A stretch of 64,000 bases of DNA from Planctomycetota bacterium (GTDB lineage Bacteria; Planctomycetota; Planctomycetia; Planctomycetales; Planctomycetaceae). The position numbers were made by a program, and so were the translations under genes. The notes beneath the pieces were generated by a model that ran no database searches, had not been told where the DNA came from, and saw nothing but the letters and a program-made list of their open reading frames with translations. This document shows, one piece after another, positions 45,552-55,291 of the stretch (positions within the stretch are counted from its first letter, which is position 1; each line of letters begins with the position of its first letter). The stretch is from positions 1-64,000 of the forward strand of contig VGZH01000008.1 of the NCBI GenBank assembly GCA_016872645.1. The letters are read 5' to 3'.

Positions 45552-47390
45552 TTACGCGACGGTCACGTCGATCCACTTTGACAGAGCGTTCTGAACGGAC
45601 ATGAGAACCTCTTCGCGAACCTTTTTCAATTCGGTCAGAGGTAGTTGATCGCGACTTCCTTCGGCCGGATGCGCGAATAAGTAGAATTTTATTTTCGGCT
45701 CAGTGCCGGATGGCCGGGCCGCGATTCGAATTCCAGTGGTCGCTCCGGGCAAATCCGCTATGCCGTCAAAGATCACGACGTCACCAGTGGGTTGTTGTAT
45801 TTGGCCGACGACTCGGTTGTCGGGCAGCGTTCGGACTTCATGTTGCTTGTAGTCCTCGACGCGAGTCAGCCGCGCCGGGCCGACCGTTGCAGGCGGAGTT
45901 GAGCGAAATGTTTCGCTGAGTTTTTGGATTTGCTGCCGCCCGGTTTCGCCAGTGCAAGTTTTCGAAAGTTGTCCGTCGCAGAAGTAGCCGTGTTCGACAA
46001 AGAGTTCATCCAGCCTGTCGAGCAATGTCTTGCCGTTCGATTTGAGCTCCGCAGCCAACTCTAACAGGTGCAGCGACGCGATCGTGGCATCCTTGTCGCG
46101 AACGTGCGTGCCGGACAAAAAACCGATCGATTCCTCGAAGCCGAACACGAACTGGTCTGGTCCTTCACGGTCCATGACTTCGGCGATGTATTTGAACCCG
46201 GTCAACAGATCGCGAATGCAACGGACTCCTTGTGATTGAGCGATCGGCTCGATCATCGGCGAGCTGACCAGCGTCGTGGCCACATAATGACGCGGCGACA
46301 GAGATCCCACAGCGCGACGTTTCCGCAAGAGGTAATCCGCCAGCAAAATTCCAGTGCGGTTGCCGTTGATGATCGTGTAGCTGCCGTCGGCCGCTCGCGA
46401 GGAAAGGCCGACTCGATCGGCATCCGGATCGGACGCGAGGATCAAATCGGCGTTGATCGCCTTGGCCACCGAAACGAGCGCTTCGAGCACCACTTTTCGT
46501 TCAGGGTTCGGAAAGTGGTCGGGAGCAAACGGGAAATTGCCGTCCGGCAAGCGTTGAAACGGATGAATCTTGACCTGCGTGAAACCGGCTTCGAGAACTG
46601 CTCGATAGACCGAAGTCTCGCCGACGCCGTGACAGGGGCTGAAGAGAGCGATGACGTCGCGCTGGTCCGACAGTGAGTGGTCGATGACCGCGCGAATGAA
46701 GGGCGAGTCGATTTCCTCGCCGACCAGTTCGACGCGGCCGTCTCCGAGCGCAGTCAAGAGGTCGACCGTCGGAATGTTTACCGCCGAATTGACAGCGGCA
46801 GTGATTCTCGTCGCTTCGTCGTCCAGCACTTGTCCACCGGTTTGCGAATAAACCTTGAAGCCGTTGTCCGCCGGCGGATTGTGCGAGGCGGTGATCATCA
46901 CACCGGTCCCACACTTCAACTGTCGCACTGCAAACGACAACTCTGGCGTCGAGCGATGTGACGGAAACAAGAACGTCTTGATTCCGTGAGCGGCGAAGAC
47001 GCTCGCCGTGATGCGAGCGAACTCCTGCGAGCGGTTCCGTGTGTCGTGTCCGATCACCGCTCGATGCCATTCCGTCGGCAATGACTGTTTGACGTGGACC
47101 GCGACGCCGTGAGCCGACTCGGCGATCGTCCGTTCGTTCATCGTCGCTGTGCCAAGTTCCCCCATCGGCCCGCGCCGACCGGCTGTGCCGAACGGAATAC
47201 GCTCCCAAAACGAATCTTGCAGAATCGACCAACTGCCGCCAGCGATCAGTTGCGAGAGTCGCGGAAAATACGCCGCATACTGCGGCTGAGTCAGCCACGT
47301 GCGTAGGTTGTCTGCCGCGGCCTGAGTGAGTTTGCCACTCTGCACGGCTGCCACGACTTGTGCTGCCGATTCGTCCAAATTGTTCGTCAT
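45552..47390 (-). CDS. Phosphoglucomutase/phosphomannomutase family protein
   Basis: This is a 612-residue cytosolic hexose phosphate mutase of the PgcA type. It has the phosphoserine loop TASHNPPADNGFKVY near residue 140, the metal loop DPDADRVG, the sugar loop GFEESIGFL and the phosphate site RPSGTEPKIKFY. It probably interconverts glucose 1- and 6-phosphate. The ino1 gene lies 169 bases downstream on the same strand. Confidence 0.93.
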   Translation of the reverse strand: MTNNLDESAAQVVAAVQSGKLTQAAADNLRTWLTQPQYAAYFPRLSQLIAGGSWSILQDSFWERIPFGTAGRRGPMGELGTATMNERTIAESAHGVAVHVKQSLPTEWHRAVIGHDTRNRSQEFARITASVFAAHGIKTFLFPSHRSTPELSFAVRQLKCGTGVMITASHNPPADNGFKVYSQTGGQVLDDEATRITAAVNSAVNIPTVDLLTALGDGRVELVGEEIDSPFIRAVIDHSLSDQRDVIALFSPCHGVGETSVYRAVLEAGFTQVKIHPFQRLPDGNFPFAPDHFPNPERKVVLEALVSVAKAINADLILASDPDADRVGLSSRAADGSYTIINGNRTGILLADYLLRKRRAVGSLSPRHYVATTLVSSPMIEPIAQSQGVRCIRDLLTGFKYIAEVMDREGPDQFVFGFEESIGFLSGTHVRDKDATIASLHLLELAAELKSNGKTLLDRLDELFVEHGYFCDGQLSKTCTGETGRQQIQKLSETFRSTPPATVGPARLTRVEDYKQHEVRTLPDNRVVGQIQQPTGDVVIFDGIADLPGATTGIRIAARPSGTEPKIKFYLFAHPAEGSRDQLPLTELKKVREEVLMSVQNALSKWIDVTVA

Positions 47391-47500
47391 AGCTGATTGT
47401 CTCTGAGGACTTCGCCGAACGGAGGACGGCGTACTCTCTCAGAGCGTATGCGGAGTCTCAAGCCAGTGCCGGCAAGACACGATCCTTGATCGTACTGTGA

Positions 47501-47545
47501 AAACAAAAAGGGCCGCCGCGAACTCCCGCCATCCGCGACGGCCCC
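47501..47545 (-). terminator. Rho-independent terminator of the secretin gene
   Basis: Read on the minus strand, GGGCCGTCGCG and CGCGGCGGCCC pair around a 13-base loop and are followed by TTTTTGTTTT. It lies 56 bases after the secretin stop codon. Confidence 0.9.
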
Positions 47546-47600
47546 GGACCCTGAGTGACAATGAGACAGTTGGCCTCAGGGTTATGGGAATGACTCTGAA

Positions 47601-50600
47601 TTAGTCGGGGATTCCCAACAGTTCTTCCTCTTCTTCGAGGATCACGATGCGGGGGGTGACCATCATCATCAAGCTTTGTGTTTCACGACCGACGCCGGTG
47701 TTCTTGAACAGTCGGCTGAGGTACGGGATCTTGTTGAGGATCGGCACGCCTGCCATGTTGCGGCTTTCGCTCAACCGTTTGACGCCGCCGAGCAGCACTG
47801 TGCCACCGTCAGGTACGGCGACAGTTGTCAAGATGTTTGTTTGGGAGACCACCGGCTGCTGCACAGTAATTTCACCAGCACCGGCCGCTTGGAAGCCGCC
47901 TTGGCCTTGTTGGCCGCCACCGCCACCGCCGAAGCCACCGCCGCCACCGCCGAATCCACCACCGCCACCACCGAAACCACCACCGCCGATGCCGCCGAAC
48001 CCGGACTGCGCGGCCATCGCTAGATCACTTCGATCACCCATCGCTTGGCCGAATAGGCCGTGGTTGTAGACGCCTCCATATTCCATGCCGGCACCACCAC
48101 CGATTCCGCCAAAACCTTGTTGGCCGCCACCACCACCGCCACCACCGCCGCCTTGTTGACCACCACCTTGTTGTTGTTGGCCGCCAGAGACGAACGTGAA
48201 GGCGGTAATTTCGCGGATGGTTGAGAAGGTTGGCGTTACCGCCAAACGAACGTAACGACGGTCCGCCGAGATCACGGCCTGCACCGACATGCCGACACCT
48301 TCAAATATCTGAGTAATGACAGGTTGATAGCCCACGGCGAACGCCCCTACGACGGGAACCAATGCGGTCACAAATGGACGCTGCGCTCCATCAAAGACCG
48401 TCCCAGTTTGACCGTTGAAGAGCGTCACCTTTGGAGCGCTCATGATGTTGTTGCGGCGATCACCTTGAGCGGCATTGATGAAGAAGAATGTCTCGATGTC
48501 GCTGAGGATCGCGAAACCAACATTTAGGCCTGCGTTGGCGTCGAATCGCCCGAAGTCTGGCACACCGATGCCGAACGAGCCTTGGCGAAAGGCGATGTCC
48601 ATGTCCTGGGTGAACGACTCCGAGCTTCCCAAGCCGATAACTTGGCCTCTGCCGTAGTTGTCGCGATCCGTCAATTCTCTCTGTGGCGAAGGCGCGAAAA
48701 AGTTTCCGCCCTGTCCTTGCTGTCCTTGCTGTCCTTGTTGTCCTTGTTGTCCTTGTTGTCCTTGTTGTCCTTGTTGTTGAGTCGACAATAGTGAGCCGAA
48801 TGGCGGCAGTGGAATCAGGCCACCTTGTTGCTGACCTTGTTGGCCACCACCACCGCCACCGCCTTGTTGCTGACCCTGTTGCTGACCGCTGTAGAAATTC
48901 GGTCCACCCAGGCTGTCCTGGATATCAAAGTCAAAGTCGACACCGATTCGCTCGAAGAAGTTATCCGATACGGACACGAATCGAACTTCAATGGTCACTT
49001 GCAGGTCTTGCAATCGACGCAATTGTTCCAGCAGATCCTTAATTTCGTCATGAACGTTTTGTGTCTGCCGGATCACGAGGCTCAACGTGGTCTCGTTTCC
49101 TTTAATGTGACCATTGCCAGCCACTTCTTCCCAGGAGTTGGGATCGCATGTCGAAGTAATCAGATCGATCAAGTTGCGGAAGTCATGTCCTGCCGCTGCT
49201 CCGCCGCCATTGACTTGCCACTGCTGGCCATTGTTCGCCATCCATGGGCTGCCGGCATTTGCGTCCCCTACTTGGAATTGTCCCCCTTGCAGGCCGCCGG
49301 TGGAGGGCACGCTCATCTGTCCCGCGACATTGCCGGGAACCGTGCTCGAACCGGCAAAGTTGATCGGTTGAGCCTGGCCGGGCTGAATGTTCACCACTAA
49401 ATCCGCGACCGAGTAAGTCACGACAATAGCCTGACCTTGCAGCCGCTGTTCACTGGTGATCTTCAGCACTTCATTCTTGATCGTGTAACCCAGGTTGAGT
49501 GGTTCGAGCAGCAGTGCCAAGGCATTCTTCAGTTGAATCCCAGAGACATCGATCGACACCGGAGTTGTTTTCGTGTGGCTTTCATCTGCCAAGCCAGACT
49601 CATCGAGGACGACGTTGACGTCGGCCAGGGCACCAATGTGCGCAATCACTTTAACGAGCGGCTCACTCTCAAATCTCAGGGTGACCGGCCGGGAAAGACT
49701 GTTTTCGATCCGTTGCTCTTCCGGAGTGCGGATGCGCACGTCGGTGTTGTACTTTCCACGCCGTCGGTCGGTGATGTCCTTCCAATCCTTGCCGAACTCG
49801 ACGGACATGCGATCGTCAAACGGAATGGCCGAGTGTTCGACACTGTCGAGCGCCGTCCAGAAGCCCCGCTCTTTCGAATCCTTCAAGTTCTCATTGCTGT
49901 CGACGCGGCGGGCGAGGACAGACTTCAAAATCAACGTCTCCGAAACGGGATTCTCCGGAGCCAGTTCCTTCGCTTGCTTGGCAATGACTTCGGCCTCGGC
50001 GTACCGCTTCTGTTCCATCAGTTCGTTGAATTCTTTGACGAGGTTGGCGAACTCTCGCTCGACTCGCACCTTTGTATTGCGACCGCGGTCGATAGCCTCT
50101 TTGACTTCGTCATTGCGCTTGGATTGCAAGAGATTGGGCTCCATCTGTTTCTGGAAGCTTTCAATCTCGGAGCGTGTCTTTCGGAGGGTCGTGGCCAACG
50201 AAGCGGTGACCTGCTTCTCGAGCGGAGCGCTTTCGACGTTGGCCAGTGCCTGGTCGAGAATCTCGATGGCCTTGGCCGGGTCTTTTTCACGCAATCGGTC
50301 GGCGCGGAAGACGGCGTTGAGGACTTCGCTGCGAAGCCGATCCACTTGGACTTTCTGTCGCTCGGCCGCGATGTCGATTGGTCGTTGCGGATCGAGTGTG
50401 CCTGGTTCAGTGCTTTTATCCGGGGTGTCGCCATCTGCCAGTTGTCCCGCCTGACCGCTCGTCAGTTGGATTGGCTTGCGTCGCGGACTCAGTTCTCGCA
50501 GATACTCCTGCAATTGTTGGCTGCGTCGGCCATCCAATTTCTGGCCTGACTGATAGGCTCGGACGAACGCTTGATGCGCAGCGGCCCTGTTGCCACTTTG

Positions 50601-51986
50601 CAAATGAATCTGTCCTTCGCGGAAGAGTTGCTCGGCGGATGGCCCTTCCGGGTGAATCACGGCAACATTACTCGGTTCCGAGTCTTCATCGGCAGCCGGA
50701 ACTTGCAGCACGTCGATTTCGGATTTGGTCTCAACGTTCGTTGCAGGTTTCGAGGGCGAATCTGGTTCCGGTTCGGGAGACGCGGCCGTCGCGGCCGTAT
50801 TGCGAGTGGCTCGCCGAATTCCGGCCAACACCGATTCAGGCCGATCCTCGAACACATCGTAGGCAACGTTGAGTTCAGAGGCCTGGGTGGCTTTCTGTTG
50901 AGCATCCGCGACTCGGCCTGCTGCCAGATCGGCGCGAGCTTGCTTCAACAAGGCCAGCGCTTGGGCCTTTGAGTCGCTGGGCTCCAGTCTCTCTCCTACA
51001 GCTGGCTTCTGGGAATCGGTGATTTGGTCGATCTCGTCTTCGAGCGTTTTTGCCGGCGCGGCTTCTCGACGGATCGACTCGGTCGCCTGATCGTTTGCCG
51101 AGTTGTCGGCTGTCCTGGCGTCGGCAGCGAATGTCGACTTAGTCGCTGGCACCTTCTCTTTATCAAAGGGAAATTCGAGGAAACTTAAGGGCTGTTTCGT
51201 GGCTGGCTCCGCTGAGCCGGACAATTCTTTCGCGGCGGACTTTGCCTTCGAGTTACCCTTCAAAATTGTCAGGTTGTTCGACGCGCGATCGACTTGAGCC
51301 AACACTTGTTCCGGACGCACGTCGAACAAGTTGTACCTGACGTCCAACTCCTTGGCTTCCAATGCCAGTGATCGAGCTTGCTCCAAGTCTCCCTTGCTGG
51401 CGGCGATCTGAGCCTGGTTCAACAAATGCTGAGCCATTTCCTTGTCGTTGTTGACGGAGGGCAAATCATCCGTTTCGGCGGGTTGCTTTTCTTCCGAAGC
51501 GTCTTCGCTTGCGGGACTCCCCTCGACAATCGTCGAGGCAGTCAATTTCTTTTTCGTCATTGCCGCCGGCTTCACCGGGATCGCAGACTCCTGCTTGTGG
51601 AACGAAGTTCTGGCGTCCAACTGCGCGATGAACTTCTCCGGCGAGCGATCCTTGGGACCCCATTCGACTGGGAATGACTCTGCGCGCTCGGCTAATTTGC
51701 GAGCACCGGCGAGATCCCCTCGCAGTGCCAACGCCTGAGCTTCCTTGAGCAGCTTTTCAGCCTGCTCGCGAAATGCCGCCTTGTCCTCCTCTGTCGTCGA
51801 AGCCTTGTTCGAACGAGACCGCGAGAATGGATTGATTCGGCTGAGCGACGAGTTGCGCTCCGCAGCGGGAGTCGTAGACGCCGGCTGATCGGCCGACACG
51901 GGTCGCGTGGTCCCTCCAGGAAGAGTGGCCCACAGGCCGGATGCGGCCAACGACGTCCAGGCGAGAAGTCCGAGTGCCTTACGCAA
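47601..51986 (-). CDS. Giant secretin-family outer membrane protein with N-terminal repeats
   Basis: This is about 1461 residues. A signal peptide (RKALGLLAWTSLAASG) leads into three related 48-residue helical units (LLKEAQALALRGDLAGARK, LLNQAQIAASKGDLEQARS, LLKQARADLAAGRVADAQQ), then a fourth weaker one and a coiled region. An STN/N0 domain (VTLRFESEPLVKVIAHIG) follows, then an N-type domain (VTIEVRFVSVSDNFFERIG) and the secretin core, ending VPDGGTVLLGG and GVPILNKIPYLSRLFKN. Two Gln/Gly-rich inserts interrupt it. I chose the TTG at 51986: GGAGGA lies seven bases before it, while the ATG at 52001 has no site. No pilus or type II genes adjoin. Confidence 0.9.
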   Translation of the reverse strand: MRKALGLLAWTSLAASGLWATLPGGTTRPVSADQPASTTPAAERNSSLSRINPFSRSRSNKASTTEEDKAAFREQAEKLLKEAQALALRGDLAGARKLAERAESFPVEWGPKDRSPEKFIAQLDARTSFHKQESAIPVKPAAMTKKKLTASTIVEGSPASEDASEEKQPAETDDLPSVNNDKEMAQHLLNQAQIAASKGDLEQARSLALEAKELDVRYNLFDVRPEQVLAQVDRASNNLTILKGNSKAKSAAKELSGSAEPATKQPLSFLEFPFDKEKVPATKSTFAADARTADNSANDQATESIRREAAPAKTLEDEIDQITDSQKPAVGERLEPSDSKAQALALLKQARADLAAGRVADAQQKATQASELNVAYDVFEDRPESVLAGIRRATRNTAATAASPEPEPDSPSKPATNVETKSEIDVLQVPAADEDSEPSNVAVIHPEGPSAEQLFREGQIHLQSGNRAAAHQAFVRAYQSGQKLDGRRSQQLQEYLRELSPRRKPIQLTSGQAGQLADGDTPDKSTEPGTLDPQRPIDIAAERQKVQVDRLRSEVLNAVFRADRLREKDPAKAIEILDQALANVESAPLEKQVTASLATTLRKTRSEIESFQKQMEPNLLQSKRNDEVKEAIDRGRNTKVRVEREFANLVKEFNELMEQKRYAEAEVIAKQAKELAPENPVSETLILKSVLARRVDSNENLKDSKERGFWTALDSVEHSAIPFDDRMSVEFGKDWKDITDRRRGKYNTDVRIRTPEEQRIENSLSRPVTLRFESEPLVKVIAHIGALADVNVVLDESGLADESHTKTTPVSIDVSGIQLKNALALLLEPLNLGYTIKNEVLKITSEQRLQGQAIVVTYSVADLVVNIQPGQAQPINFAGSSTVPGNVAGQMSVPSTGGLQGGQFQVGDANAGSPWMANNGQQWQVNGGGAAAGHDFRNLIDLITSTCDPNSWEEVAGNGHIKGNETTLSLVIRQTQNVHDEIKDLLEQLRRLQDLQVTIEVRFVSVSDNFFERIGVDFDFDIQDSLGGPNFYSGQQQGQQQGGGGGGGQQGQQQGGLIPLPPFGSLLSTQQQGQQGQQGQQGQQGQQGQQGQGGNFFAPSPQRELTDRDNYGRGQVIGLGSSESFTQDMDIAFRQGSFGIGVPDFGRFDANAGLNVGFAILSDIETFFFINAAQGDRRNNIMSAPKVTLFNGQTGTVFDGAQRPFVTALVPVVGAFAVGYQPVITQIFEGVGMSVQAVISADRRYVRLAVTPTFSTIREITAFTFVSGGQQQQGGGQQGGGGGGGGGGQQGFGGIGGGAGMEYGGVYNHGLFGQAMGDRSDLAMAAQSGFGGIGGGGFGGGGGGFGGGGGGFGGGGGGQQGQGGFQAAGAGEITVQQPVVSQTNILTTVAVPDGGTVLLGGVKRLSESRNMAGVPILNKIPYLSRLFKNTGVGRETQSLMMMVTPRIVILEEEEELLGIPD
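48711..48773. repeat. Nine-base tandem repeat, seven copies, in the secretin gene
   Basis: Seven uninterrupted units, three CTGTCCTTG then four TTGTCCTTG, read on the minus strand as Gln-Gly-Gln. Each gain or loss of a unit keeps the frame. Confidence 0.95.
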
Positions 51987-52001
51987 AGTAAGTTCCTCCA
52001 T

Positions 52002-52467
52002 GAAACCAATTGGCGGGAGAGATCAGCGACTTTGCAGCATCGACGGTCAACGATGACAGTCTCAGGGGTGTGTGATGCCGGCGAGTCGCCGCGGGTGGGG
52101 GTGGTTCTGAGGGCAGGAAAATGGAAATGGATCGACAGGAAACAGTGGCGCGAACGGGAATGCCCGCGCCGGAGAGATGTGCGGGGGGAACCTATGACAT
52201 CCTCACGAAAAGGGTCAACGGGTTTTGCTCTACTTTTTCAAGACTTTTTTTCAGATTCGCAAAAAGGCCAAATTCACGGCAAATCCTGCCGGAGAAAAAT
52301 CCCCAAGTCCAAGGAACGGCCAAATTCCAACGAACAATTACATGTCAAGAACGTGCGAATTCCGAGCGATCCTTGCTGATCGCGGCGAATCGCGCTGCAA
52401 GTTTCGGATTTGAGATTTGATCCTTGGGATTTTCGTGGGGATTGGGTTTTGGAAATTCAGCTTTGAT
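52002..52467. other. Intergenic region upstream of the secretin gene
   Basis: This 466-base gap lies between the secretin start and the sialidase-like stop, on the same strand. It is richer in A and T from about 52225, with several T and A runs, and presumably carries the secretin promoter. I see no gene, repeat or clear promoter boxes. Confidence 0.5.
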
Positions 52468-53643
52468 TCAAACCACTCGCCACTTTGCTTGACGCAATTG
52501 TGAATTCGGCGAACCTGCCAGCAACTCGTACCAAACGGTGACGAGCGTTCCATCATCGCACTCAATGGTCGAGGGATATCCCATGTCACCGGACTTTGCG
52601 TCATCGCTGATCGTGAGTGGCTCACACCAAGTTTGACCGTTGTCGTCGCTGACTCGCGCGAGATTTCCAATTGGCGGGCGTCGATGTCCGTAGCTCATCA
52701 GCAAGCGGCCGTCGCGTAATCGAAGCAAATGCGAAGGCAATCCCCACACGCCAATCGAATGCGGTACCGACCACGTTCGTCCGCCATCCAACGATTCCGA
52801 TTGCAGCGTCTCGCGCTCGTTCGGTTTGTTGTGATTGCGGATGTGCGCGAGCAATGTCCCGTTCGAGGCCTCGACCGCGTGCAGTTCGTGATACTGCTTT
52901 GGATCATCACCCGGACGAGCTGGTATCGTCGCAAGCCACTCCCACGTCACGCCATCATCTTTCGACTCGCACACACCGACGCGGTCATCCTTCCACAACG
53001 CTTTTCCTGCGTAAATCAGCCGCCCATCACGCAACACGGTCGGCCCATGCGGGCTGTTGAGCGGCACTGGATACCGCGCGGACCACGTCACGCCGCCATC
53101 GGTCGAACGAATCATCCAGGTGCCGAGTTCCTGCTGCCGTTGCTCGGCGCTGATGCGGTTGTGAGCCGCACGCCACTCCAGCAGCAGCAGGTCGTGCTCC
53201 AGTTTTTCTTTCCCCGGAGGCAGCCACCTTTTTTCCATCTTCTGCAACTCGGCCTCATAGGCCAGCGACGTAAACGTTGTTACCAGAATCGAACCCTTCG
53301 CCGTCTCAACCACACCGGCATCGCGATCATCAATCGGCCCGTCGAGCAACACTTGCGGCCAGCCCCACGACTTTCCGTCATCATGCGAACGCATCAGCTC
53401 GACTCGCCCAAACGGGCAGACATGCCTTTCACGTCCGCCGGAAAACACCAGCAACAGTTCGCCGTTCTTCCGCCGAGCCAACGTCGGCCAACCGTGATAC
53501 AGCGGAGGCTTCCAGCTTATGATCCGCCGCTCCAAGATTTCGATCGCCGGAGCCGCCGCTTGGCCAACTCGTGGAACCATTATCGTTCCGATAGAAACAG
53601 CTCCGGCAAACAGAAAGTCGCGTCGGGTGCATTGAGTCGTCAT
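52468..53643 (-). CDS. Tat-exported sialidase-like protein with Asp-boxes
   Basis: This is a 391-residue protein with a Tat signal (TRRDFLFAGAV), then a six-bladed propeller of the sialidase fold. Five Asp-boxes are visible: SHDDGKSW, STDGGVTW, SKDDGVTW, SLDGGRTW and SDDNGQTW. Whether it cleaves sialic acid is unclear, since many planctomycete members are of unknown activity. AAAGGG precedes the ATG. It is transcribed away from the macro-domain gene. Confidence 0.9.
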   Translation of the reverse strand: MTTQCTRRDFLFAGAVSIGTIMVPRVGQAAAPAIEILERRIISWKPPLYHGWPTLARRKNGELLLVFSGGRERHVCPFGRVELMRSHDDGKSWGWPQVLLDGPIDDRDAGVVETAKGSILVTTFTSLAYEAELQKMEKRWLPPGKEKLEHDLLLLEWRAAHNRISAEQRQQELGTWMIRSTDGGVTWSARYPVPLNSPHGPTVLRDGRLIYAGKALWKDDRVGVCESKDDGVTWEWLATIPARPGDDPKQYHELHAVEASNGTLLAHIRNHNKPNERETLQSESLDGGRTWSVPHSIGVWGLPSHLLRLRDGRLLMSYGHRRPPIGNLARVSDDNGQTWCEPLTISDDAKSGDMGYPSTIECDDGTLVTVWYELLAGSPNSQLRQAKWRVV

Positions 53644-53779
53644 GGAGCCCTTTCCTATCGAATCGGAAAACGTGTTTGATGGTCATCGTACCAATTGACC
53701 AAGCGAAACTCAGGCGTCCAAAATCGCAGGCATCCTTAAGGTTAACATGGGCTCGTGTTGCCAACGAATTGAGAACCGG

Positions 53780-54259
53780 ATGAACCTTTCCGTTGTTGAG
53801 GGTGACTTGCTGGATCAAAACGTCGAAGTGATCGTCAACACCTGGAACCGCAACGTAATCCCGTGGTGGCTGCTGTTTCCGCAAGGTGTGTCGGGAGCCA
53901 TTAAGCGGCGTGCAGGCCTGGAACCTTTCCGAGAATTGGGACGGATGCGTGCCATTCCTCTGGGCGAAGCCGTCATCACCAGTGCCGGTCGTCTGCCGTT
54001 CAAGGGGATCATCCATGTTGCCGGAATCAATTTGCTCTGGCGATCTTCGGAACGCTCCATCCGTGACGCTGTGCGAAACGCGATGGCATTGGCGACGAAA
54101 AATGGATACAGGTCGGTGGCTTTCCCGCTGATTGGGGCCGGTTCTGGAGGGGCCAAAGCCGTGCGAGTGCTCGAGTGGATGCAAAGCGAACTCGCGTCCA
54201 TCCATTTCGATGGCGCAGTACGGATCGTCCAATTCCGGCGGTCGGCAAAATCAAATTGA
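53780..54259 (+). CDS. Macro domain protein with atypical loop
   Basis: This is a 159-residue macro domain, expected to bind or hydrolyse ADP-ribose derivatives. The Asn-rich start VIVNTWNRN and the later FPLIGAGSGG fit the fold. The usual GGGV loop is replaced by PWWLLFPQGVSGAIKRRAG. The frame is open 11 codons upstream with no ribosome-binding site, so I chose the ATG at 53780. An M28 peptidase gene follows after 15 bases. Confidence 0.85.
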   Translation: MNLSVVEGDLLDQNVEVIVNTWNRNVIPWWLLFPQGVSGAIKRRAGLEPFRELGRMRAIPLGEAVITSAGRLPFKGIIHVAGINLLWRSSERSIRDAVRNAMALATKNGYRSVAFPLIGAGSGGAKAVRVLEWMQSELASIHFDGAVRIVQFRRSAKSN

Positions 54260-54274
54260 GAACGGAGTCAGGCT

Positions 54275-55213
54275 GTGTACCGAAGACTGATTTTCTGGGC
54301 GACGACACTCGGGCTATTTCCCGTAATTTTGTGCGCGGACGAAAAGCCGAGCATCCAACTCGATGAACGTCGGGCGTTCGGCTATCTCGAAGACATCTGC
54401 AAGATGGGGCCACGGCCGAGTGCATCGGTCGGAATGACCAAGCAACAGGAGTTGCTCGATACGCACTTCACAAAGTTGGGTGCTGAGATCCGCTTGCAGG
54501 AATTCGACACGCCGCATCCGCTGAAGGGAACGCCGGTGCGAATGAAGAATTTTCTTGTGTCGTGGCATCCACAGGCAAAAGAGCGAGTGTTGCTCTGTTG
54601 CCATTACGATACACGACCGTTTCCGGATCGCGATCAGTTTCGTCCGAAGGGGACGTTTCTCGGCGCGAACGACGGCGGTAGCGGCGTAGCGTTGTTCATG
54701 GAGATGGGGCACTCGCTGCCGGCCATTCAGCCGACGTTCGGCGTGGACATGATCTTCTTTGACGGCGAGGAGTTCATCTTCCAGCGCGATGGCGGCAAAT
54801 TCTTTTTGGGGAGCGAGCACTTTGCTCGGCAATATCGTGACCAGCCGCCTCAACATCGGTACGTCTGCGGAGTGCTGGTGGACATGATCGGCGATAAGAA
54901 TCTCAATATTCGGCCGGAACTGCTCAGCCAAAAGTTCGCACCGAAGGTCTCCAGCAGCCTCTTCGAAACGGCGTGGAGACTGGGATTCAGGAAGGAATTT
55001 CTCGCCAAGCCGTATCCGACCGAAATCAACGATGATCATGTGCCGCTCAACGAGATCGCCAAGATTCCGACGGCCGATTTGATCGACTTCGACTACCCGC
55101 ACTGGCACACGACGAATGACAAACCGATTCAGTGCAACGGTGCGAGCCTCGTCAAAGTCGGTCGCGTGTTACTGGAATGGTTGCAGCATGTTCCAGAAGA
55201 CGTCAGGCGTTGA
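54275..55213 (+). CDS. Exported M28-family metallopeptidase
   Basis: This is a 312-residue protein with a signal peptide (YRRLIFWATTLGLFPVILCA). Zinc ligands are visible: His in CCHYDTRP, Asp in GANDGGSG, Glu in FFDGEEFI, Asp in LVDMIGDK and His in YPHWHTTND. It resembles the glutaminyl-peptide cyclotransferase branch of M28. The start is GTG with ACGGAG ahead. It lies 15 bases downstream of the macro-domain gene, so the two may share a transcript. Confidence 0.9.
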   Translation: MYRRLIFWATTLGLFPVILCADEKPSIQLDERRAFGYLEDICKMGPRPSASVGMTKQQELLDTHFTKLGAEIRLQEFDTPHPLKGTPVRMKNFLVSWHPQAKERVLLCCHYDTRPFPDRDQFRPKGTFLGANDGGSGVALFMEMGHSLPAIQPTFGVDMIFFDGEEFIFQRDGGKFFLGSEHFARQYRDQPPQHRYVCGVLVDMIGDKNLNIRPELLSQKFAPKVSSSLFETAWRLGFRKEFLAKPYPTEINDDHVPLNEIAKIPTADLIDFDYPHWHTTNDKPIQCNGASLVKVGRVLLEWLQHVPEDVRR

Positions 55214-55291
55214 TGCGACAGCGATTCTCATCACGCCCCTTCTCCCTTTGGAAGAGGTGCGAAAGGCGGGGCATCTGCTGTTTCGCATCGT

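Noticed and set aside
47920-48180. Gly-codon rich tracts as a CRISPR or satellite array
   Set aside because: They are in-frame Gly-rich codons of the secretin, without spacers or regular unit length.
49437-50549. 370-codon plus-strand frame within the secretin gene
   Set aside because: It lies wholly antisense to a gene with clear secretin domains and shows no recognisable protein features.
52729-53679. 316-codon plus-strand frame opposite the sialidase-like gene
   Set aside because: The Asp-boxes and Tat signal are on the minus strand; the plus frame is Arg/His-rich noise.
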